Of a DNA stretch of 5,447 bases, positions 1 through 5,200 are shown piece after piece (position 1 is the first letter of the stretch; each line of letters starts with the position of its first letter). A program made the translations under genes and the position numbers. Source of the DNA: Deltaproteobacteria bacterium (GTDB taxonomy: Bacteria; Desulfobacterota; Desulfobacteria; Desulfobacterales; JAFDCJ01); NCBI GenBank assembly GCA_024277475.1, contig JAJRVC010000608.1, positions 1-5,447 of the forward strand. The letters run 5' to 3'. The notes under the pieces are model-generated. The model was not told the origin of the DNA. It did not search any database and saw nothing but the letters and a program-made list of their open reading frames with translations.

Positions 1-24
1 TGCAGTCCTGGGACGAGAATGCAA

Positions 25-56
25 CCTTGAACCCCTGAACCTTTAGACCCGTGAAC
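25..56. repeat. Degenerate 8-bp tandem repeat downstream of livF
   Basis: Four consecutive 8-bp units can be laid end to end here, with rough consensus YCYTGAAC (first CCTTGAAC, second CCCTGAAC, third a diverged CTTTAGAC, fourth CCGTGAAC). A fifth, poorer unit may follow to about 64. The array lies in the non-coding 3' flank of the operon. I recall similar TGAACC-rich arrays from intergenic regions of deltaproteobacteria, but cannot check that here. No function is assigned. Confidence 0.55.
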
Positions 57-94
57 GCCTGTAAAATTAGATGGAATTCACCAAGCTCAAGCAC

Positions 95-889
95 TTACGT
101 CAACCAACGCTTACGACGTTTATAAAACTTTGCATCGCGATAGCTTCGTTTGGTACCCATCTCTGTCAATCCCAGGTAAAACATTTTGATATCTTCATTT
201 TCTCTAAGCTTGTCAACCGTATCATCCAGAACGATCTTCCCGTTTTCCATTACATAACCGTGTTCGGCGATGGAAAGGGCCAAATGGGCGTTTTGCTCCA
301 CCAGCAGCATCGTAATTTTCTGCTCCTGGTTCAGGCGTTTTAGGATGTTAAAAATCTCAGTCACCAATATCGGACTCAAACCGAGGGAAGGCTCATCCAG
401 CATCATCAATTGAGTTTGCGACATCAACGCGCGGCCGATTACCAGCATCTGCTGTTCCCCGCCGGACAGGTAGCCGGCCAATCGGTTGCGGAGGGGTTTG
501 AGTGCCGGAAAATATTCAAACACCATATCATAGCGTTCCCGGATCGCTTTACGACTTTTGCGGGTCCGCGTGGCTGCAATCAGATTTTCATGAACGGTCA
601 GATTTTCAAAGACACAACGTCCCTCCATCACCTGGAAGATGCCCAAACGGACGATTTCTTCGGGCTCCATATCGTTAAGCCGTCGGCCCATAAACTCGAT
701 GGAGCCGCCGGTAACCTCACCTTCTTCGACTTTCAGCAAGCCTGAAATCGCCTTCAGGGTCGTTGTCTTACCCGCCCCATTGGCCCCTAAAAGCGCCACG
801 ATCTGCCCCTCTTTAACCTCCAGCGACAGACCCTTGAGCACGAGGATAACGTCGTCATAAATGACTTCAATGTTGTTGACGTTGAGCAT
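95..889 (-). CDS. livF: LivF-type ABC transporter ATP-binding protein
   Basis: This 264-residue cytoplasmic ATPase would form a heterodimer with LivG and drive uptake through LivH/LivM. Visible motifs are Walker A GANGAGKTT (35-43), Q-loop Q86, the LivF-like stretch GRCVFENLTVHENL (90-103), signature LSGGEQQ (141-147), Walker B LMMLDEP with catalytic E166, and VEQN (197-200). A glutamine (Q199) stands where many ABC ATPases have the switch histidine, which is usual for LivF as opposed to LivG. After the normal end of the fold (MFYLGL) there is a basic tail of about 20 residues containing YKRRKRWL. The ATG at 887-889 is supported by the family-like N-terminus (MLNVNNIEVIYDDVILVLKG) and a modest GGAAAG at 899-904, 9 nt upstream. 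It is the last gene of the operon, 226 nt after the ligase gene, and ends with TAA. Its substrate cannot be read from the ATPase alone. Confidence 0.96.
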   Translation of the reverse strand: MLNVNNIEVIYDDVILVLKGLSLEVKEGQIVALLGANGAGKTTTLKAISGLLKVEEGEVTGGSIEFMGRRLNDMEPEEIVRLGIFQVMEGRCVFENLTVHENLIAATRTRKSRKAIRERYDMVFEYFPALKPLRNRLAGYLSGGEQQMLVIGRALMSQTQLMMLDEPSLGLSPILVTEIFNILKRLNQEQKITMLLVEQNAHLALSIAEHGYVMENGKIVLDDTVDKLRENEDIKMFYLGLTEMGTKRSYRDAKFYKRRKRWLT

Positions 890-1115
890 AGCCTGATTCT
901 TTCCGGGGCAGAGACAGCATCCCCATACTTAGACAAGTGTTACCGGTTTTTGGTTTCAGGTGTCAGGAAAAAGGGTTCAAAGGAAACGCTTCGCTAAATC
1001 TTTTATAAAACAGACAGAATACATTCATTCGAAGTTCGATGTTGGACGTTCGAAAGTTTCTTTTCCGATCAGATTGGCCGTATTTTTGGCCAGAGGCTGG
1101 GCTGAAACCCGAAAC
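890..1115. other. Non-coding gap between ligase and livF
   Basis: No convincing gene lies in these 226 bases. Contents are the inverted-repeat pair described separately (952-966 and 1102-1116) and a central hairpin-like pair of TTCGAA arms (1028-1033 and 1049-1054). On the minus strand there is also a stretch combining CCTTTGAACCC with GACACCTGAAACC, which resembles the degenerate repeats in the other gaps. I see no strong sigma-70 or sigma-54 promoter and no T-tailed terminator on the minus strand, so read-through from the ligase into livF is the simplest expectation. Confidence 0.6.
952..966. repeat. Imperfect 15-bp inverted repeat, left arm
   Basis: The plus strand reads GGTTTCAGGTGTCAG. 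The reverse complement of 1102-1116 is GGTTTCGGGTTTCAG, matching at 13 of 15 positions. The two arms bracket a 165-bp span that is almost exactly the ligase-livF gap. The first 13 bases recur in the livH-livM gap at 5167-5179. No clear target-site duplication flanks the pair, so a mobile origin is unproven. Confidence 0.5.
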
Positions 1116-1116
1116 C
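1102..1116. repeat. Imperfect 15-bp inverted repeat, right arm
   Basis: This is the partner of 952-966 in opposite orientation (13 of 15 positions match). Its last base is also the last base of the ligase stop codon (TAG, 1116-1118), so the repeat starts exactly where the coding sequence ends. Confidence 0.5.
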
Positions 1117-2696
1117 TATCTGTTTTGTATCGTCTGCTGCAAAACAAACCGCTGAACCCTGCCTCCGGTCGTTTTGGGGATGTTGTCCGTAAATTCTATC
1201 CAGCGCGGATATTTATAGGCCGCAATACGATTGCGCACAAACTGCTTGATATCTTCCTGCAGGTTATCGTTTGGCTGCGCATCGGGATTTAACACCACAA
1301 AGGCATAGGGTTTGATTAACTCATCTTTGTCCTGATAACCCACCACGGCGCTTTCTGCCACGGCCGGATGTTGATTGATCGTCTTTTCAACTTCCCGCGG
1401 CGCCAGCCATTTTCCCCCAACCCGCAGCATGTCATCACTTCTGCCGCGAAAATAAAAATAACCATCCGCATCCATCAAATAGCGGTCCCCGGTAACAAAC
1501 CACTCCCCCAGCATATTGCGCCGGGTTTCTTCCCGCTGATTCCAGTAAGATGAAGCAAGGGAACCGCCGCTAACCAGAAGATTACCTATTTGCCCCGGCC
1601 TGACCGGGTTGCCGTCATCGTCCAGCAGGCGCATTTGATAACCGGCGACAGCTTTACCGGTACTGCCGGGCCGAACCTTGTCGAAGCGATTGGAAAGAAA
1701 TATGTGGCATATCTCGGTGGAACCGGTGCCTTCCAAAATTTCAACTCCGAACTCCTTCTTGAACCGCTGGTAAATATCCGGCGATAAAATCTCCGCCGAT
1801 GATACACAGACTCTCAGGCTTTCCACAACAGCCAGTTCTTTTCCCTCCCGGCAGCACCTTTTTTTATAATCCGCCAGGGCGCCCAGCAGGGTCGGAACGC
1901 TAAAAAAAATGGTCGGCCGGTATTTTATAAGATCCTCATAAAACAATTCCGGTTTGGGCGGGTGACTGATGAGGATGGTTGTGGCGCCGACCGCGAACGG
2001 AAAATAGGCCCCGTTGCCGAGGCCGTATGCAAAAAACAAAAAGGATCCCATGGCCCGGTCATCGGCGGTCATATTGAGGATGCCCCTGGCATAGGCTTCA
2101 GCGCAATAGACCATGTGGCTGTGGTGGTGCACGGCACCCATAAGTTTTTCAGGATTGCGTCCGCTGTATAGCCAGAAGGCAGCGTCATCACGGGTTGTCG
2201 CGGCGGCCTTGAAATCCGCTCCCGCTTTTGCAAACAGTTCATTGAAAGAAAGATGATCCTGATTCTGATCCTGATCCCCGCAGACCAAGACCTTTTTTAG
2301 AAACAGCACCTGGTCGAGGATCTTCTCAATTTCCGGTAAAAATACCGAATCAACGATCAAAACCGGCGCCCGGCTGTCATTGAGCATATAGAGAAAATCC
2401 GGCGCTTTCATCAGAATGTTGGTCGGGATGGCCACCGCACCGGCTTTAATAGTGCCGTAAAAAGAATAGAGCATCTCCGGTGAGTCACGCAACAGGAGCA
2501 TCACGCGCGTTTCCATGCCAACCCCCAGTTCGGTCAGTACACCGGCCACCCGGTTGACATTTTCCGCCAGCAGGCCATAGGAGATCACCTCATCCTCAAA
2601 CAAAATGGCGGCTTTATCTCCCCGGCCCTCGTTGATATTACGATCAACAAAATATTCGGCAGCGTTGAACTGCCTGGGTAAATTCAAATTGAGCAT
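1116..2696 (-). CDS. Benzoate-CoA ligase family protein with degenerate adenylation motifs
   Basis: A 526-residue member of the ANL adenylating superfamily, closest by eye to benzoate/4-hydroxybenzoate-CoA ligases, which make aroyl-CoA from acid, ATP and CoA in the cytoplasm. Family landmarks present are FFAYGLGN (221-228), EGTGSTE followed by HIFLSN (322-336), TGD (402-404), the hinge region GRSDDMLRVGG (418-428) and YKYPR (494-498). Residues A223/Y224 and H331/I332 match the aromatic-pocket positions known from benzoate-CoA ligase structures. Two essential motifs are altered. The P-loop, normally YSSGSTGxPKG, reads YSGRNPEKLMG (177-187). The C-terminal catalytic lysine of PKTxTGK is R513 (PKTTGGR). 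The frame is intact around both, so these are substitutions rather than frameshifts. The ATG at 2694-2696 gives a normal N-terminus but has no clear Shine-Dalgarno, suggesting translational coupling to the binding-protein gene. It could be a divergent ligase, a pseudoenzyme or a substrate-sensing protein. Family is sure; activity is not. Confidence 0.92.
   Translation of the reverse strand: MLNLNLPRQFNAAEYFVDRNINEGRGDKAAILFEDEVISYGLLAENVNRVAGVLTELGVGMETRVMLLLRDSPEMLYSFYGTIKAGAVAIPTNILMKAPDFLYMLNDSRAPVLIVDSVFLPEIEKILDQVLFLKKVLVCGDQDQNQDHLSFNELFAKAGADFKAAATTRDDAAFWLYSGRNPEKLMGAVHHHSHMVYCAEAYARGILNMTADDRAMGSFLFFAYGLGNGAYFPFAVGATTILISHPPKPELFYEDLIKYRPTIFFSVPTLLGALADYKKRCCREGKELAVVESLRVCVSSAEILSPDIYQRFKKEFGVEILEGTGSTEICHIFLSNRFDKVRPGSTGKAVAGYQMRLLDDDGNPVRPGQIGNLLVSGGSLASSYWNQREETRRNMLGEWFVTGDRYLMDADGYFYFRGRSDDMLRVGGKWLAPREVEKTINQHPAVAESAVVGYQDKDELIKPYAFVVLNPDAQPNDNLQEDIKQFVRNRIAAYKYPRWIEFTDNIPKTTGGRVQRFVLQQTIQNR
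2255..2278. repeat. In-frame hexanucleotide repeat inside the ligase gene
   Basis: Four 6-bp units on the plus strand read GATCCT, GATTCT, GATCCT and GATCCC. On the coding strand they encode the DQDQNQD stretch at residues 141-147, in the linker before the P-loop region. Gain or loss of a unit would stay in frame, so it is a possible site of length variation. It may simply be a low-complexity surface loop. Confidence 0.6.
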
Positions 2697-3904
2697 TTTT
2701 TATTTACCGAAATATTCCATATCCCTGGGCAGTTCAATCCAATCACTGACAGGACTATTTTACCGTTCTGAATCTGATACATTTTAGCGGCCATGCTGGC
2801 ACGATGGTCGGTTTTAGTGAAGGTCAGCGGTGGCGCCAGACCACCCGTGCTGAAGTTCCGGAATTGTTCAAAAGCATTCCGGATTCCGGCAGGCGTCAAG
2901 TCACCCGCCTTATCCGCCGTTTTCAAAGCTTCGGTGACGGAAAGAATATTTACCCAGCCTTCCACATAGACATTGGTACCCGTTTCATCCGGATGCCATT
3001 TTTCATGGGACTCAACCACTTTTTTCATACCGGGAACATCTGCACCGTAAGGTGCAATGGGATGTACACCATAAGTCCCCTCTGCAGCGCCGCCACTCAG
3101 GGTAATCAGGGATTCCTCAAAATTCCGTATATTGGATATAAATTTAGTTTTGAGGCCGAGGGCCTTGGCGTTTTTTAAAATAACGGCTCCATTCATGGCG
3201 GTGGAGGTGATATAGGCATAATCCGGATCATAACGGGACATATTTGTCAGCTGGACCGTGGCATCTTTGGTAGGCCAGTTGATAACCTGATCAGGCCCCA
3301 CATCAACACCGATTTTTTTAGCATAATCTTTACCCACTCCCAGGATATCCCGGCCGTACTTGTTGTCCGGATACAGGTAGCAAAATTTTGGATTGCGAGA
3401 GGTGTCTTTCCAGGTCATGCGGACCCATTTGAGGGCTATGCGCCCCATCGTCCCGTAGGAAGGCGAAACAAAGAAACTGAAGGGAGTCTTTGCAGGATTT
3501 TGGAATTTTGATGTAAACGAGGCCGCAATGGTGGCTACCCCGTCGGCAACAATCTTCTTGATCAGGGTCATTGTCGTACCGGTCGACTGGATATAGAGTC
3601 CCAGAACTTTTTCCGAGTCTACCAGCCGGTTGTACCCGGCCACGCCACGGGGGACTTTGTAGCCGTCATCAATTACGATTAGCTTCAGCACCTTACCATT
3701 GATGCCGCCATTCTCGTTGATCCACCGCATGGCATCCAATTGACCCTTAATTTGATTCTTGCCCCAGTCCGACGTTGGGCCGGAAAGATCGATTAAAACC
3801 CCCCATTTTATGACATCGGCCGCGTCGGCATGGGTCGGCAGCGTTCCTAAAGACAGCACCCCTGTGATGGCCAAAACTGCGATTACAATCGTCCATTTTT
3901 TCAT
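2684..3904 (-). CDS. livK: LivK-type periplasmic substrate-binding protein, C-terminus frameshifted
   Basis: A type I periplasmic binding protein of the leucine-binding (Peripla_BP_6) family, 406 residues as read. It would capture solute in the periplasm and deliver it to LivH/LivM. Residues 1-28 are a signal peptide: MKKW, a hydrophobic core, and a likely cut after THADA. The mature part opens with IKWGVLIDLSGPTSDWG (32-48), a typical first strand and ligand loop, and continues with QLDAMRWINENGGINGK (55-71) and YLYPDNKYGRD (177-186). The start is well supported by AAGGAG 8 nt upstream. Codons after V384 appear to be out of frame: the tail LSVIGLNCPGIWNISVNK looks unlike this family, whereas the +1 frame gives SDWIELPRDMEYFGK and a stop at 2700-2702. 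Restoring one C would give a 401-residue protein ending 3 nt before the ligase ATG. The ligand is unknown. The neighbouring ligase suggests an aromatic or other carboxylate rather than an amino acid. Confidence 0.94.
   Translation of the reverse strand: MKKWTIVIAVLAITGVLSLGTLPTHADAADVIKWGVLIDLSGPTSDWGKNQIKGQLDAMRWINENGGINGKVLKLIVIDDGYKVPRGVAGYNRLVDSEKVLGLYIQSTGTTMTLIKKIVADGVATIAASFTSKFQNPAKTPFSFFVSPSYGTMGRIALKWVRMTWKDTSRNPKFCYLYPDNKYGRDILGVGKDYAKKIGVDVGPDQVINWPTKDATVQLTNMSRYDPDYAYITSTAMNGAVILKNAKALGLKTKFISNIRNFEESLITLSGGAAEGTYGVHPIAPYGADVPGMKKVVESHEKWHPDETGTNVYVEGWVNILSVTEALKTADKAGDLTPAGIRNAFEQFRNFSTGGLAPPLTFTKTDHRASMAAKMYQIQNGKIVLSVIGLNCPGIWNISVNKKCSI
2700..2755 (-). other. Frameshift region at the 3' end of the binding-protein gene
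   Basis: Between codon 384 (GTC, 2753-2755) and position 2700 the family-like protein tail lies in a different frame from the rest of the gene. The coding strand reads GTCCTGTCAGTGATTGG. Adding one C to give GTCCCTGTCAGT yields KIVPVSDWIELPRDMEYFGK, then TAA at 2702-2700. The suspect site is the two-base run at 2752-2753. A sequencing or assembly error, a true mutation, or programmed slippage would all look like this. The short C run makes programmed slippage the least likely. Confidence 0.85.
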
Positions 3905-3912
3905 GATTCGTT

Positions 3913-3918
3913 CTCCTT
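3913..3918 (-). promoter_or_regulatory. Strong ribosome binding site of the binding-protein gene
   Basis: The coding strand carries AAGGAG within GAAAGGAGAAC, 8 nt before the ATG at 3902-3904. It is by far the best Shine-Dalgarno in the window; livM and the ligase gene have weak or no match. This fits the need for binding protein in excess over the membrane components. Confidence 0.85.
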
Positions 3919-3926
3919 TCTTGTTG

Positions 3927-3946
3927 TATTTTCAGGATTGAAAATA
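3927..3946 (-). promoter_or_regulatory. Perfect 8-bp stem-loop between livM and the binding-protein gene
   Basis: Arms TATTTTCA and TGAAAATA are exact reverse complements separated by a 4-nt loop (ATCC on the coding strand). The hairpin starts 2 nt after the livM stop codon and ends 8 nt before the Shine-Dalgarno of the next gene. It is AT-rich and lacks a T-tract, so it is not a convincing terminator. A role as an mRNA processing or stability element that lets the binding protein be expressed above the permeases is an inference. Confidence 0.5.
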
Positions 3947-3948
3947 GG

Positions 3949-4992
3949 TTAGTACGAAAACGGCCACAGCTTCCAGTAAGCCCGAATCGTCCGCCAGCGG
4001 GACGCCAGGCCATCGGGTTCAAAAATAAGAAACAGTACAATTACCAGGCCAAAAACAATCTCCCTAATGGAGACAAACCAGGTGATATGATCGGGATAGG
4101 CTGAAATCAAGGTGGTAATAACGACTTCGAGTATTCTTTCAAGAATAAACCAGAAACCCACCCCGAAAATACCGCCGACGATGTGCCCCAGCCCGCCGAT
4201 AATGCACATGGCCAGATAGTCGATGGATTGAAGGATCGTAAAGGATTCATGGGTGATCACCTCAAGGTTTTGGGCCATTAAAGCACCGGCGATGCCGGCA
4301 AAAAAAGAGGCTACGGCAAAAGACATCAGCCGGTATTTAAACAGGTTCACACCGATAACTTCAGCAGCCAGGTAGCGGTCCCGGATAGCGACAAAGGCAC
4401 GGCCGGATCGGGAGCGTATGATATTTTTTATCACCATCGTGGCCGCCACTGCCAGAATGAACGTCAGGTAATACAAATGAATCCGATCATCGAAATGGAA
4501 TGGACCCAATTTGCCAGCCTCAACATACATCCCTTCAACCCCACCGGTCAATCTGTCCCAGCGGCGGATGGTAAATTCGATGATAAACTGGGCCGCAATG
4601 GTCGCCATTGCCAGATACAACCCCCGCAATCGGAGAGAAGGAATACCGAATATCATGCCGATCAAGGCCGACATTACGCCGGCGCAAAACAGCGCAACCA
4701 TAAACGGCAGCCCTAATTGTCCGACAAGAATCGAACTGGTATAAGCGCCCACTCCGATAAAAGCGGCATGGCCCAGCGATATTTGGCCTGTGAATCCGGT
4801 TAGAAGATTCAGCCCGTGACAGGCGATAATCGCAATCCCCACATCGATCATGATGGATATCATGTAATCGGATGCAAACACCGGAAAAAGCACACACCCG
4901 GCTAAAAAAGCGATTAACCAGATCCTGGCAAACCAGGTCTGAAAAATGCGTTCATCCGTACGATAACTTTCGTGAAATAAACCAGCCGGCAT
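3949..4992 (-). CDS. livM: LivM-type branched-chain ABC transporter permease
   Basis: A 347-residue inner-membrane permease (BPD_transp_2 family) that pairs with LivH to form the channel. It has a short cytoplasmic N-terminus, then many hydrophobic segments, the first near residues 22-40. Family landmarks are LLTGFTGQISLGHAAFIGVGAY (63-84), LRLRGLYLAMATIAAQ (120-135), the ATPase-contact loop GRAFVAIRDRYLAAEVIGV (197-215), IGGLGHIVGGIFG (265-277) and a C-terminus FEPDGLASRWR...KLWPFSY that is characteristic of this LivM subgroup. The start at 4990-4992 is kept because the N-terminus (MPAGLFHESYRTDERIF) matches what I recall of this subgroup, although the Shine-Dalgarno is weak (GGAT, well upstream). 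It lies 208 nt after livH and 44 nt before the binding-protein start. No broken frame or missing segment is seen. Confidence 0.96.
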   Translation of the reverse strand: MPAGLFHESYRTDERIFQTWFARIWLIAFLAGCVLFPVFASDYMISIMIDVGIAIIACHGLNLLTGFTGQISLGHAAFIGVGAYTSSILVGQLGLPFMVALFCAGVMSALIGMIFGIPSLRLRGLYLAMATIAAQFIIEFTIRRWDRLTGGVEGMYVEAGKLGPFHFDDRIHLYYLTFILAVAATMVIKNIIRSRSGRAFVAIRDRYLAAEVIGVNLFKYRLMSFAVASFFAGIAGALMAQNLEVITHESFTILQSIDYLAMCIIGGLGHIVGGIFGVGFWFILERILEVVITTLISAYPDHITWFVSIREIVFGLVIVLFLIFEPDGLASRWRTIRAYWKLWPFSY

Positions 4993-5046
4993 TGGTTAGT
5001 TTCGATCCATTCTATATTTTAAAAGTTTTAGAGTTAACTTCCGTTC

Positions 5047-5052
5047 ATTATA
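5047..5052 (-). promoter_or_regulatory. Candidate -10 box for an internal promoter before livM
   Basis: The minus strand reads TATAAT exactly, in the context AAGGTATAATGAACGG, in an AT-rich region about 55 nt before the livM start. No good -35 hexamer is found 16-18 nt upstream (about GCAACC). A transcript from here would cover livM, the binding protein, the ligase and livF without livH. The evidence is one hexamer in AT-rich DNA. Confidence 0.25.
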
Positions 5053-5166
5053 CCTTCGAACAATTTTAGGTTGCGAGTTGTATGTTGTGACAGACCCCCT
5101 AATTTGCCATGAAAATAGTTCATTTTTTTGACATAATCGGGTGTCGTGAAGCCTTTTCGGAGCATA

Positions 5167-5179
5167 GGTTTCAGGTGTC
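5167..5179. repeat. 13-bp intergenic repeat, second copy
   Basis: GGTTTCAGGTGTC on the plus strand is identical to 952-964 in the ligase-livF gap, in the same orientation. Both copies lie in non-coding gaps of the same operon. No inverted partner is seen in this gap. Confidence 0.55.
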
Positions 5180-5200
5180 CAATTATTTTGCAGCAGTCTC

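Larger units (their letters stand above)
4993..5200. other. Non-coding AT-rich gap between livH and livM
   Basis: These 208 bases separate two permease genes that are usually adjacent. They contain the GACACCTGAAACC repeat (5167-5179 on the complementary reading) and a candidate -10 box at 5047-5052. No T-tailed hairpin terminator is apparent. One minus-strand frame stays open across the gap (5238-4996), but it starts inside livH without a ribosome site and resembles no known protein, so I do not call it a gene. Confidence 0.6.

Noticed and set aside
1..94. Rho-independent terminator after livF
   Set aside because: No stable hairpin followed by a T-run on the minus strand is visible in these bases; termination may lie beyond the window or be factor-dependent.
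197..200. Loss of the ABC switch histidine in LivF (Q199) as an anomaly
   Set aside because: Coordinates here are residues of LivF. VEQN is the usual form in LivF proteins, so this is not unusual.
410..745. Plus-strand open frame antisense to livF
   Set aside because: It is the complement of a clearly real gene with intact ABC motifs, and its translation has no recognisable features.
905..924. GGGG/CCCC hairpin upstream of livF as a terminator or attenuator
   Set aside because: Only about 4-5 paired bases with a long loop and no T-tract.
890..930. Sigma-54 promoter before livF
   Set aside because: GG and GC doublets are present, but none have the required 10-base spacing with TGGC/TTGC context.
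960..1292. Plus-strand 110-codon open frame across the ligase 3' end and gap
   Set aside because: GTG start without a ribosome site, largely antisense to the ligase C-terminus, and no recognisable protein features.
2684..2696. 13-bp overlap of binding-protein and ligase genes as a translational coupling device
   Set aside because: The overlap exists only because of the likely frameshift; the restored gene stops 3 nt before the ligase ATG.
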